NCBI RefSeq assembly: GCF_000364605.1
Contig: NZ_KB822577.1
Span: forward strand, 1 to 64,000
Reading direction: 5' to 3'
Length of the DNA stretch: 64,000 nt
Source: Nocardioides sp. Iso805N
GTDB taxonomy: Bacteria > Actinomycetota > Actinomycetes > Propionibacteriales > Nocardioidaceae
Made by a program: the position numbers and the translations under genes. The notes beneath the pieces were generated by a model. It searched no databases, was not told the DNA's origin, and worked only from the letters and a program-made list of their open reading frames with translations. Shown here piece by piece: positions 35,451 to 43,457 of the stretch (position 1 is the first letter of the stretch; each line of letters opens with the position of its first letter).

Positions 35451-35500
35451 AGGCGCTTCGCGCCTGGCTCCCGTGCCGGCCCTGGCGACAGCCGGCACGG
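35451..35500. terminator. Two hairpins between convergent genes
   Basis: AGGCGC-TTC-GCGCCT at 35451-35465 is followed by a perfect 10-bp stem, CCGTGCCGGC (35471-35480) and GCCGGCACGG (35491-35500), around a 10-nt loop. They lie between the tail-anchored protein and the oxidoreductase. Confidence 0.75.
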
Positions 35501-35511
35501 AAGGCCTCGGC

Positions 35512-35973
35512 TCAGATCCGCTCGAGCAGGAACAGCGGGATGGTGCGTCCTGTCGCCTCGGCCCGCGGCTTGTACTCGACGTACGGCTCGTAGACCTCGG
35601 TCGCCCGCTGCCACCACTCGTCGTACTCGGTCTGGTCCTCGATCACCCGTGCGCGGTAGAGCGCCGGCTCGGGGCCGTCCTGCAGCTGGACGACCGGGTT
35701 GGCGAGGAAGTTGTGGTACCAGACCGGGTGCTCGGGGGCGCCGCCCTTGGACGCCACCGCGAGGTAGGCGCCGTCGTGCTCGACCCGCATCACCGGGTTC
35801 TTGCGCAGCTTGCCGCTCTTGGCGCCCTGGGAGGTGATGACGACGATCGGCCAGTCCTTGCGGTCCTGGAGGTACCAACCCTCCTTGCCTGCGGTCGACT
35901 CGTAGAGCTCCACCTGGTTGCGGACCCAGTCGGCGGGACTGGGCTGGTACTCACCCTCAAGAAGATCAGTCAT
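35512..35973 (-). CDS. Deazaflavin (F420)-dependent nitroreductase-family protein
   Basis: A 153-residue protein of the Ddn/FDOR-A family, which in actinobacteria uses reduced F420 to reduce quinones or nitro compounds. Family landmarks are PIVVITSQGAKSGKLRKNPVMRV, GAYLAVASKGGAPEHPVWYHNF and NPVVQLQDG (the first given in parts: ITSQGAKSGKLRKNP). The length is normal. I start it at the ATG ending at 35973; the 13 upstream residues in frame are not conserved-looking. Physiological substrate unknown; the family's quinone activity makes the menaquinone gene next door noteworthy. Confidence 0.88.
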   Translation of the reverse strand: MTDLLEGEYQPSPADWVRNQVELYESTAGKEGWYLQDRKDWPIVVITSQGAKSGKLRKNPVMRVEHDGAYLAVASKGGAPEHPVWYHNFLANPVVQLQDGPEPALYRARVIEDQTEYDEWWQRATEVYEPYVEYKPRAEATGRTIPLFLLERI

Positions 35974-36035
35974 GTCTTCCACAGTGCCCACCCGCGCCCG
36001 GTTATTCCACACGGCCGCCCGATAGCCTGCCCGGC

Positions 36036-36986
36036 ATGAGCGCGATCGACGGAGTGAGTGACACCTTCGACCCGACCCAGTGGGACCAGGTGCCGGGGTT
36101 CGAGGGGCTGACCGACCTGACCTACCACCGCGCCAAGGCGCACGGCACGGTCCGGATCGCCTTCGACCGGCCCGACGTGCTCAACGCCTTCCGGCCGCAC
36201 ACGGTCGACGAGCTCCTCCGCACCCTCGAGCACGCGCGTACGTCGGCGGACGTCGGCTGCGTGATCCTGACGGGCAACGGCCCGAGCCCGAAGAACGGCA
36301 AGCACTCCTTCTGCACCGGCGGCGACCAGCGCATCCGGGGTCGTGCGGGCTACCAGTACGAGGAGGAGGGCTCGACGTACGACGCCGGGGCGACCGGCGC
36401 CGCCGTGCCGAGCCCGATCGACAAGGCCAGGCTCGCCCGGCTGCACATCCTGGAGTGCCAGCGGTTGATCCGGTTCATGCCGAAGGTCGTCCTCTGCGTG
36501 GTGCCCGGCTGGGCCGCCGGCGGCGGGCACTCGCTGCACGTCGTGGCCGACCTGACGCTGGCGTCGCTGGAGCACGCCCGGTTCAAGCAGACCGACGCCG
36601 ACGTCGGCTCCTTCGACGGCGGCTACGGCTCGGCGTACCTCGCCCGCCAGGTGGGGCAGAAGTTCGCCCGCGAGATCTTCTTCCTCGCCGAGGAGTACTC
36701 CGCCGAGGACGGCGTCCGGATGGGCACCGTCAACCGCGCCGTCCCGCACGCCGAGCTGGAGGCGACGGCCCTGGAGTGGGGCCGGACGATCAACGGCAAG
36801 TCACCCACCGCTCAGCGGATGCTCAAGTACGCCTTCAACCTGCTCGACGACGGCCTTGTCGGCCAGCAGATGTTCGCCGGCGAGACCACCCGGCTGGCCT
36901 ACATGACCGACGAGGCCCAGGAGGGGCGCGACCAGTTCCTGGAGAAGCGGGAGCCGGACTGGTCGCCGTACCCCTGGTACTACTGA
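36036..36986 (+). CDS. menB: 1,4-dihydroxy-2-naphthoyl-CoA synthase
   Basis: Crotonase-fold enzyme that closes the second ring of menaquinone. 316 residues. KHSFCTGGDQRIRG forms the oxyanion/substrate loop, and QTDADVGSFDGGYGSAYLAR is the MenB signature in the form with an active-site Asp (as in M. tuberculosis) rather than the bicarbonate-dependent Gly form. The C-terminus ends FPWYF-like (SPYPWYY), as in other MenB. TAGCCT ends 7 nt before the ATG. No other men gene is in the window. Confidence 0.94.
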   Translation: MSAIDGVSDTFDPTQWDQVPGFEGLTDLTYHRAKAHGTVRIAFDRPDVLNAFRPHTVDELLRTLEHARTSADVGCVILTGNGPSPKNGKHSFCTGGDQRIRGRAGYQYEEEGSTYDAGATGAAVPSPIDKARLARLHILECQRLIRFMPKVVLCVVPGWAAGGGHSLHVVADLTLASLEHARFKQTDADVGSFDGGYGSAYLARQVGQKFAREIFFLAEEYSAEDGVRMGTVNRAVPHAELEATALEWGRTINGKSPTAQRMLKYAFNLLDDGLVGQQMFAGETTRLAYMTDEAQEGRDQFLEKREPDWSPYPWYY

Positions 36987-36993
36987 ATCAGCC

Positions 36994-37012
36994 TGTTTCC
37001 GCAGGTCAGAGG
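36994..37012 (+). repeat. Left copy of a 19-nt direct repeat
   Basis: TGTTTCCGCAGGTCAGAGG begins 8 nt after the menB stop. A second copy differing at one base is at 44382-44400 in the same orientation. The pair brackets the accessory zone. The next ~150 nt hold nothing I can assign except a tRNA T-loop-like string (TTCGAGTCCC at 37051-37060) that lacks the rest of a cloverleaf. Confidence 0.65.
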
Positions 37013-37161
37013 CCTAGGCGCTCTAGCTCGCGAATGCCACGACTCCACCGTTCGAGTCCCGGCCACATCCGAGAGCCGAGCGGATCTGCCGCGACCGCAC
37101 AGCCTTGGGAGAAGAACCTGCGCTGCTCGAATATCTCGGCGCGGACGGACCAGAAAGAAAC

Positions 37162-37446
37162 CTAGGGTGCGCATGTGCGCGCCTTCCAGGTCCGGGTGCT
37201 GCTGGGCTTCGACGTCCTCAGCAGCACCCGGTTGATGAGGCCCAGTAGGCCGGCAGTAGCCGCACCGTCTGCGCCACCAAGCACCGCCGGTCCGCTTCCA
37301 ACGACCGCCGGGCCCGCCTGGACATCGTATTTGATGCCGTTCGGATCGCGAACCGCGACCACGAACGGGCGGTCAGAATCCGCTGGCTCCGTCACGGACA
37401 GAACGTAACCCGTGCGGACGGACCAGACAGCCGACACCAATGGCAC
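37162..37446 (-). CDS. Small hypothetical protein
   Basis: A possible 94-residue protein with no recognised family. The N-terminal half (TGYVLSVTEPADSDRPFVVAV, given here as SVTEPADSDRPFVVAVRDP) reads like a genuine beta-strand-rich domain, and the C-terminal part is basic. The start is GTG at 37446, or more likely the GTG at 37437, which has GAGGG upstream. It lies alone in a region with decayed genes and could itself be a remnant. Confidence 0.4.
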   Translation of the reverse strand: MPLVSAVWSVRTGYVLSVTEPADSDRPFVVAVRDPNGIKYDVQAGPAVVGSGPAVLGGADGAATAGLLGLINRVLLRTSKPSSTRTWKARTCAP

Positions 37447-37670
37447 CCCTCACACGTGTTGGCGCCCTGGGGAAGACACCTTCGAGCATCTTCGCTGAGG
37501 ATCTCTTGAGGAACTGATGCCCGCTCTTCGCACGTACGTATATTCGCCGCCAGTCGTGCGCTGGGTGACAGCCGCTCGTGGGTCAGCGTCACGACGACCG
37601 CGTTGCCTGCATCCCGTTTGTGAATGCGCCTTCGACCTCGAACAGGTGCCGGGCATGCGAGGCTCACGGC
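37447..37670. other. Intergenic stretch, nothing assigned
   Basis: About 220 nt between the small hypothetical gene and the frameshifted gene. Overlapping open frames exist on both strands but none has a good start or protein-like composition, and I see no strong hairpin. Confidence 0.4.
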
Positions 37671-38242
37671 ATGCGGATCGCTCACGCTGGAGCCCACGTC
37701 TTGGACGACCTCTGGGCCTCGACCCTCGACGGCATCGGTTTCGACCTTCGCCACAGGGAGGTGACCCTCGAAGGCCACGCCGTAGACGATGGCGTCCGAA
37801 CCCAGTTCACGCTCCTGGCCATGGGGTTAACCCGCTTCGAGCACAGCGCACAGACACCGACGCCCTGGAACTACGCGGAGCTGACCGAAGCTCACTTGGA
37901 GGTAGACGAAGAGGGCGTCGACCTGAGCTGGTGCTGTGGGAGGAGTGCAACTCGCTTCGTCTGCGTTGCACTGGGTTGCTCCGCGACGGCATTCTCATCG
38001 CCGGTTCGGATGACGGAGAGCAAGCGGACCAGAGCCGCTCGTACCGGTCTGTCTCCGTCGCGATGGGGCCACGCGTCAAACCGCCCGTACCGTCCGGGGC
38101 GCCTCACCCCGCCGCTTGCGGGAACAGCGAGACGCCCTGCATCCGCACCGGCTGGCTCGCCCCGCGGCCTAGGACGGCAACTCGTCGGCGCGTTCCTCGA
38201 GCAATGCCTCGGGGGCAGTCAACCGCCACGCCTCGAAGCTGA
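37671..38242 (+). pseudogene. Frameshifted small protein gene
   Basis: From ATG 37671 the frame gives a plausible protein (LDDLWASTLDGIGFDLRHRE, then PWNYAELTEAHLEVDEEG). At about 37921-37925 it becomes implausible, while the neighbouring frame continues naturally as ELVLWEECNSLRLRCTGLL. One missing base there would join the two parts. The rejoined frame runs open to 38242 and overlaps the next gene, so the original stop may also be lost. It resembles a small YxiG-like family by eye, but I am not certain. Confidence 0.6.
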
Positions 38243-38531
38243 GCTCGGCCAGCTCGTCGCGCTCAACGCCTTCAAGATGGACGACGACCCAGCCGAAGCC
38301 TCCCGAGGTGAACTGCACCTCGAAGACGTCCGGGCGCTCGGCCACCAGAGAGAGCTGCTCGACGATCGTCTGCTTCAACCCGACCGTTCGGGTCGCGGGC
38401 CAGAGGTAGCCGAAAGCACGGCTATCGACGTCGAACCGGAGCCACTTGTCCCGGTCGGATCGGCTGACACCGGGAAGCTGGGAAACCAGGTCGAGGAAGT
38501 CAGGGATCTCGCAGGGCACGACCGTCATCAT
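38169..38531 (-). CDS. MmcQ/YjbR-family protein
   Basis: A 120-residue protein of the MmcQ/YjbR fold, a small alpha/beta domain related to DNA-binding YjbR. The pattern KWLRFDVDSRAFGYLWPATRTVGLKQT (in parts: SRAFGYLWPATRTVGLKQT) and GGFGWVVVHLEGVERDELAEL is typical. Function undefined. Two adjacent ATG codons can serve as start. Its 3' end overlaps the tail of the frameshifted gene. Confidence 0.75.
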   Translation of the reverse strand: MMTVVPCEIPDFLDLVSQLPGVSRSDRDKWLRFDVDSRAFGYLWPATRTVGLKQTIVEQLSLVAERPDVFEVQFTSGGFGWVVVHLEGVERDELAELSFEAWRLTAPEALLEERADELPS

Positions 38532-38613
38532 GCCGCGGACGGCGCACGGTCATTCGATGAGCCGTCGTCGTTCCAGTCGCGTCAATTCGCCGCGATTCCC
38601 TTCGTATGCGGGC

Positions 38614-38839
38614 TCAACCGATATGCGGGCGGCGGCCGTCCGGTTCGGGCGCGCCGTGCACAACTCGGAGCACCGCGGGGTAGAAATAGCGCTCTTCGCC
38701 CTCGGCCTGCACCTCGAGCAAGACCGTCAGGCGTCCCCACAGCGCTGCCAGCGTCCCAGCGTCCTCCGGCGGGATCTCGTTCGAGCAGCGCGGACCGGCG
38801 GCGCTGCTCGTGGTGCTGGAACGGGATCTCCTCGGTCAT
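38614..38839 (-). pseudogene. Truncated, frameshifted HHE/hemerythrin-like gene
   Basis: The minus-strand frame from ATG 38839 begins MTEEIPFQHHEQRRRSALLE and then degenerates. Shifting one base at about 38777 gives IPPEDAGTLAALWGRLTVLL followed by EVQAEGEERYFYPAVLRVVH and a stop at 38614-38616. Together these show an HHE cation-binding domain: a His pair, then an LEVxAExEExxFYP helix. The usual C-terminal half is absent. It is therefore a decayed hemerythrin-like gene unless the sequence has errors. Confidence 0.65.
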
Positions 38840-38977
38840 GTCCGCGGCAGAACGGTTCCCTCTGGATATCCCCGCGACACCTCCGGACAGCGAACCGGCG
38901 ACTGACCGCGACCGTCTACGACCTCGCCCCAGCCATCAGGTGACACCGCTCCGGGGTGGTGTCGACGATGCGGGTGG

Positions 38978-39736
38978 TCAGGCCGCGGCTCGGCCCCCGA
39001 ACACCCGCCACGCCGATCTGATACCCGGAACCAGGGCAGGCACGCGCGCCGCGTAATCGTCGTACGCGCTCCCGAACGTCCGCCGCAGGTCCCGCTCCTC
39101 GAAGCGGAGTCCGACGGCGATGTACGCCGTCGTCGCCGCGGCGAAGAGCAGATGTCCCGAACTCATGCGAGGCGTCGCCCAGAACGCGATCAGCAGCCCG
39201 AGCATCAACGGGTGGCGCACGAGGGCGTGCAGGCCTGTCGTGGTCAGGTTGGCCGGCATGGCCGGACGGGGTGCGCCCCAGCCAGCCTGGCGCAGGCCGG
39301 TGAGCTCGAGATGGTCGACCGCGTACGTCGCGGCGGCTGCCAGCACCCAGCCCAGCGCACACACCGACCACAACAGCACGGCCGCCGTGCCGCCGACGTC
39401 CCAGACGCGCCCGCCCCAGGGTTGCCACAGCAGGAGCAGGACGATGAGGGAGGCGTCTGCGGCAAGGACGTACGTCGCCCGCTCGAGCTGCTCCGGGATC
39501 CGGCGACGCAGCCAGGCTTTGACGGGCCGGCGCGCCATCACAGAGTGCTGCAGCGCGAAGAGCAGCACCAGCGCCAGGTCGATTCCGATCGCCGCGCCGC
39601 GTGCGACCCGGATGGGCCCGTCGACCGTGCGGGGCACCACCACGCCGGCCAGGAAGGCGACCGTCCACAGCATCACAGCGTTGAACGCCATCCAGCCGGC
39701 AGCGGAGAGTACGAGGGAAGCGAAGCGTCGAGTCAT
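38978..39736 (-). CDS. Membrane methyltransferase, MddA/NnrU-like
   Basis: A 252-residue polytopic protein with about six TM segments. FALQHSVMARRPVKAWLRRR and the C-terminal LVRHPLMLGLLIAFWATPRM plus GLRFEERDLRRTFGSAYDDY match the isoprenylcysteine-methyltransferase-like superfamily, specifically the MddA group that methylates methanethiol to dimethyl sulfide. RHP and EERDL are the SAM-binding motifs. The ATG ends at 39736. It is 44 nt downstream of the hydrolase-LuxR gene on the same strand and may be co-transcribed. Confidence 0.78.
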   Translation of the reverse strand: MTRRFASLVLSAAGWMAFNAVMLWTVAFLAGVVVPRTVDGPIRVARGAAIGIDLALVLLFALQHSVMARRPVKAWLRRRIPEQLERATYVLAADASLIVLLLLWQPWGGRVWDVGGTAAVLLWSVCALGWVLAAAATYAVDHLELTGLRQAGWGAPRPAMPANLTTTGLHALVRHPLMLGLLIAFWATPRMSSGHLLFAAATTAYIAVGLRFEERDLRRTFGSAYDDYAARVPALVPGIRSAWRVFGGRAAA

Positions 39737-39780
39737 GGGTCCACGCTCGCCGGTCGGCAGAGCCCGGCGCAGCCGTGGAA

Positions 39781-40833
39781 CTACCGCACTTGCGGCGCAG
39801 ATGGTGGCGTCGCGACATGCCAGGCGGCGACCTGCGCTCGGGAACGGAACCCAAGCCGCAGCCGGATCCGTTCGAGGTGCGACTCGACTGACCGCTCGCT
39901 GATCCCGAGCCGGCCGGCGACGTCGCGATTGGTCAGCCCCTCCGCCACCAGAGCCGCCACTTCTCGCTGGCGGGCGGTGAGCCCGGTCGGTACGTCGCGG
40001 CGCAGCGCCGGCAGCCCGAGGAAGCGGCGAGCCTCGCGCACCACTGACGCCGCGTCCCCGATGGCGGGCAGGTGTGAGCGCCCCTCGAGCTCGACGAACA
40101 TGGCGCCGGTGATCCCGTTGGCGAGCGCTCTGCCCTGCGCGATCGGGGCGGCGCGGTCCTGGCGACGGTGCAGCACCAGGGTCGGTGACCGTACCTGCGG
40201 GAGTGAGACTTGGATGTCCAGCTCGTAGGCCAGGCGCAGCAGTGCGACCGCTGTCGCCGCCGAGGAGGCCGCCCGTTGGTAGGCAGCCAGCGCCGCTCGT
40301 GTCCCAGCGTCCGCCTCGGGAGCGAACAGGTCCGTGAGCAGATCCGAGCCCAACCCCCAGCTGGCGCCCAGCAGGCCGAGCACGTGATGGCGGCTCGCCT
40401 CATCCCCGATTGCCGTACCGGTGGCCCAGCCCCCATAGAGCACGAGCCGCTCGAGCGTCTCCGGCCTCTCGGCAGCCCACTGGGCTGCAACGACCGCACC
40501 GAGCGAGAAGCCCAGCACGTCGAAGCGCTCCATCCCGACAGCCTCGGCGACGGCGGCGATGGTGGCCAGCTCGAGCGCCATCGTTCGGGGACCGGTGTAG
40601 GGGTCGGAGAGCCCGCAGCCGGGCCGGTCGTAGCGCACGAGCGTCCGCCCCTGGGCGAGGGACTCGTAGAACGCACGCTCCGCGGGCACCGCCCAACCCA
40701 GCTCCACGTGACTGAGCCAGCCGGGTACGACGAGCAGGAAGGGGCCGTCCCCGCTCGTGGCGTAGGCAACCCTCTCGCGGCGCGGGAGCTGCGCCCACCC
40801 GAGCGTGGGCGGGCGAGTTCTCGCGACGGTCAT
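39781..40833 (-). CDS. Alpha/beta-hydrolase fused to a LuxR-type DNA-binding domain
   Basis: A 350-residue two-domain protein. Residues 20-275 form an alpha/beta-hydrolase with a complete-looking triad: Ser110 in GFSLGA, Asp226 in HRRQDRAAP and His254 in GRSHLP. Residues 282-345 are a GerE/LuxR HTH (LTARQREVAALVAEGLTNRD, then VESHLERIRLRLGFRSRAQV). The architecture suggests a transcription factor whose sensor is a hydrolase, either cleaving its ligand or using the pocket only for binding. The likely target is its own operon with the MddA-like gene. Confidence 0.88.
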   Translation of the reverse strand: MTVARTRPPTLGWAQLPRRERVAYATSGDGPFLLVVPGWLSHVELGWAVPAERAFYESLAQGRTLVRYDRPGCGLSDPYTGPRTMALELATIAAVAEAVGMERFDVLGFSLGAVVAAQWAAERPETLERLVLYGGWATGTAIGDEASRHHVLGLLGASWGLGSDLLTDLFAPEADAGTRAALAAYQRAASSAATAVALLRLAYELDIQVSLPQVRSPTLVLHRRQDRAAPIAQGRALANGITGAMFVELEGRSHLPAIGDAASVVREARRFLGLPALRRDVPTGLTARQREVAALVAEGLTNRDVAGRLGISERSVESHLERIRLRLGFRSRAQVAAWHVATPPSAPQVR

Positions 40834-40946
40834 CCCTCATTCTGCGACGGATCGCCGCGAGCTGCTCAGAGTTGGCGGGCCCGCCGTCGACGCTGCCGTG
40901 CCATCGGCCTCGGCATGGTCGCTCTCCGCCCCATTCGCCGGTTCGC

Positions 40947-42413
40947 TCAGGTGCCGCAGTAGGTGGTGTAGCGGCCGAAGCCCTCGGGAGCTGGTACGGC
41001 GTATCGCTCCAGGCCGGGCCGCTCGGTCCAGGGATCACGCACCACCTCGACCAGCTGCCGCACCGGGGCGAGGTCACCGGCGGTGGCAGCGTCCAGGGCC
41101 TCCTCCACCAGATGGTTGCGCGGTATGTAGAGCGGGTTCGTACGGTCGAGGAGACTGCCCTCAGGGGACAGGGCAAGCCAGCGGGCGAGCCAGTCGTCGA
41201 TGCCGACCAGGTCGAGGAAGAGCCCACGCACCTGGTCGACGTCGCCACGGACGGCCGAGCCCAGGGCACGGAAGCCGCTGGTCCAGTCGACGTGGTCGGC
41301 GCGCAGGAGCTGGACGAACTCCGCCGCCAGCTCGTCGGCGCCGTCGGCGCCATCGGCGGCGGTCCGGGACAGCCCGAGCTTGGCGCGGAGGCCGGTCGAC
41401 CAGGCGGCGGAGTAGGTCGGTGCGAAGCCGCCCAACGACTCGACGGCCAGCGCGACGGCGGTGTCCTGCTCGTCGGCCAGCAGCGGGAGGAGGCTCTCGG
41501 CGAAACGCGCTAGGTTCCACTGCGCGGCGGCGGGTTGGTTGCCGTAGGCGTAGCGCCCACCGGTGTCGATGGAGCTGAAGACCGTGGCGGGATCGAATGC
41601 CTCCATGAAGGCGCACGGCCCATAGTCGATGGTCTCGCCCGAGATCGTCATGTTGTCGGTGTTCATCACGCCGTGGACGAACCCGAGGAGCATCCAGCGC
41701 GCCATGAGCTCGGCCTGCGTGACGACGACGCTCTCGAACAGGGCGCGGTAAGGGTGCTCGGCGGTGGCTGCCGCCGGATGGTGACGCTCGATGGCGAAGT
41801 CGGCCAACCTGCGCAGCAGACCGAGGTCACCGGTGGCGGCGGCGTACTGGAAGGTGCCGACGCGCAGGTGGCTGCTCGCCACCCGTGCGAGCACCGCACC
41901 GGGCAGGACGGTCTCGCGGTGCACCGGCCGCCCAGTGGCGACCACCGCGAGCGCGCGGGTGGTCGGTACGCCGAGGGCGTGCATGGCTTCGCCCACGACG
42001 TACTCACGCAACATCGGTCCGACCGCGGCCAGACCATCGCCGCCGCGGGAGAACGGCGTGCGGCCGGAGCCCTTCAGGTGCAGGTCGCGAAGGCGTCCCT
42101 CGCGGTCCCTGAGCTCCCCGAGCAGCAGCGCCCGACCGTCGCCCAACCGGGGCGAGTAGCCGCCGAACTGGTGGCCGGCGTACGCCTGCGCCACCGATGT
42201 CGCGCCGGGAGGAACCCGGGTGCCGGTGAGCAGACCCAGACCCTCCGAGGTGCGCAGCTCCACCGGGTCGAGCCCGAGCTCGAGCGCGAGCTCGTCGTTC
42301 AGCAGGAGCAGGCGGGGATCCGGGGTCTCGGCCGCCTGCCAAGGCACCGCCAGCTCGCCCAGCTCGTCGGCGAACCGGTGTTGAAAGACGGTCGTTGCGG
42401 AGCCGGTGGTCAC
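40947..42413 (-). CDS. selO: Protein adenylyltransferase SelO
   Basis: A 488-residue pseudokinase-fold enzyme that AMPylates protein hydroxyl groups, in E. coli linked to redox proteins. [24 protein letters not shown] is present in the family position (in parts: [18 protein letters not shown]), followed by [16 protein letters not shown] and [10 protein letters not shown] (catalytic loop Asn/Asp). It ends TYCGT: the position that is selenocysteine in mitochondrial SelO is Cys here. The start is GTG 42413, directly abutting the stop of a small upstream frame. Confidence 0.93.
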   Translation of the reverse strand: MTTGSATTVFQHRFADELGELAVPWQAAETPDPRLLLLNDELALELGLDPVELRTSEGLGLLTGTRVPPGATSVAQAYAGHQFGGYSPRLGDGRALLLGELRDREGRLRDLHLKGSGRTPFSRGGDGLAAVGPMLREYVVGEAMHALGVPTTRALAVVATGRPVHRETVLPGAVLARVASSHLRVGTFQYAAATGDLGLLRRLADFAIERHHPAAATAEHPYRALFESVVVTQAELMARWMLLGFVHGVMNTDNMTISGETIDYGPCAFMEAFDPATVFSSIDTGGRYAYGNQPAAAQWNLARFAESLLPLLADEQDTAVALAVESLGGFAPTYSAAWSTGLRAKLGLSRTAADGADGADELAAEFVQLLRADHVDWTSGFRALGSAVRGDVDQVRGLFLDLVGIDDWLARWLALSPEGSLLDRTNPLYIPRNHLVEEALDAATAGDLAPVRQLVEVVRDPWTERPGLERYAVPAPEGFGRYTTYCGT

Positions 42414-42677
42414 TCACAAAGCGTACGGACCGGGCCGCACCACCTCAGGCGCTGCACAGCGTCCGTCCGCTACATCACTGCTCACCAGCGTTGAGCAGAT
42501 CCGCTCCCGGATCTCGTGGGCCAACTGTTCAGGTGCAGCCTCCGATACCAAGACGCTCCACGCGCCATCAGCCACCCGCACCTCGACGGCTTGACTCACG
42601 GAGTCCCCGGAAGCGATCGAGCCTTCGCGACTTCCGCTCCCTTGGGCAACGCCCGCCGAGGCCCCGAAGCGGCTCAC
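42414..42677 (-). CDS. Possible small gene coupled to selO
   Basis: An 87-residue frame starting GTG at 42677. The segment VEVRVADGAWSVLVSEAAPE and the helix QLAHEIRERICSTL read like real protein. Its TGA is immediately followed by the selO GTG with no gap, a translational-coupling arrangement. No ribosome site is clear and no family is recognised, so this could be chance. Otherwise the 328 nt between selO and the next gene are unexplained. Confidence 0.35.
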   Translation of the reverse strand: MSRFGASAGVAQGSGSREGSIASGDSVSQAVEVRVADGAWSVLVSEAAPEQLAHEIRERICSTLVSSDVADGRCAAPEVVRPGPYAL

Positions 42678-42741
42678 GGCGTCGCACGATGCGAACTCGG
42701 CGTCCTTCTCGCTCGGTGCGGGCTCGGGGCACAATGCTGGT

Positions 42742-43350
42742 GTGAGCCGCGCGGCGCCGACCCGATGGCTCGCCGCGTGCGGCGCGGCCGCCCTGGCGGC
42801 GGTCGTGGTCGTGGGCGGGTACGGCGCCGGCTGGGGGTGGACCGGGCTGTCGTCCCACGTGACGCTGTGGGACTGGCTGGAGGCGCTGGCCCTGCCGGTC
42901 ACCGTCGGACTGCTACCGCTCATGCTGCGCCACCGCACACGCCTCGGCCCCAGCCACAAGGCACTCGGCATCACCGCCTTCCTAGGCTTCGCCACGCTCG
43001 TCCTGGCCGGCTACCTCGTGCCTTGGCCGTGGACAGGCTTCACCGGCAACACACTCTGGGACTGGCTGACCCTCGCTCTCCTCCCGATCGTGCTTGCCAC
43101 CTCGACCCTGTGGCGAGCGCCGCCGCGGTGGACCACGCGCCACGCGGGGATGTTGACCGTGGCAGTCGCGGCCGTGGTGGTGATCGTGACCGCGGGTTAC
43201 CTGGTGCCGTGGGCGTGGACCGGTTTCACCGGCAACACCGCCTGGGATTGGACCAAGCTGCTACTGCTCCCCCTGCTGATTCCCGTCGTCGTGACGCCAC
43301 GCCTGTTGAGGGCGCTCGAGGGCTGGATCACCGCCGCCCCACGCGCCTGA
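42742..43350 (+). CDS. Membrane protein with three internal repeats
   Basis: A 202-residue integral membrane protein made of three ~55-residue repeats. Each ends in a short aromatic turn and a helix: WGWTGLSSHVTLWDWLEALA, PWPWTGFTGNTLWDWLTLAL and PWAWTGFTGNTAWDWTKLLL. The conserved W-x-W-T-G-F and N-T-x-W-D-W cores are near identical in repeats 2 and 3. Function unknown. The start is GTG 42742, with CACAAT ending 6 nt before it. Confidence 0.75.
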   Translation: MSRAAPTRWLAACGAAALAAVVVVGGYGAGWGWTGLSSHVTLWDWLEALALPVTVGLLPLMLRHRTRLGPSHKALGITAFLGFATLVLAGYLVPWPWTGFTGNTLWDWLTLALLPIVLATSTLWRAPPRWTTRHAGMLTVAVAAVVVIVTAGYLVPWAWTGFTGNTAWDWTKLLLLPLLIPVVVTPRLLRALEGWITAAPRA

Positions 43351-43457
43351 CCTGTGCGGACCGCATTCTGCTACTCGAGGTTGCGCTCCACCTCGGCACC
43401 GCCACTGCAAGACGGTGCGCAGCTGGCGCAGCTGCACGCGAGGGCCACCGCGGGTGA

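Noticed and set aside
37041..37072. tRNA-like 3' end (TTCGAGTCCC T-loop string)
   Set aside because: The T-stem does not pair and no D-arm, anticodon arm or acceptor partner is present. At most it is a degenerate tRNA or attachment-site remnant.
38532..39056. Continuation of the 37578-39056 plus-strand frame as a real gene
   Set aside because: After the frameshift near 37921 it is antisense to the MmcQ and HHE-like genes and has random composition.
40947..40970. Selenocysteine in SelO
   Set aside because: The C-terminal codon is an ordinary Cys (TYCGT) followed by a normal stop; no UGA readthrough is needed.
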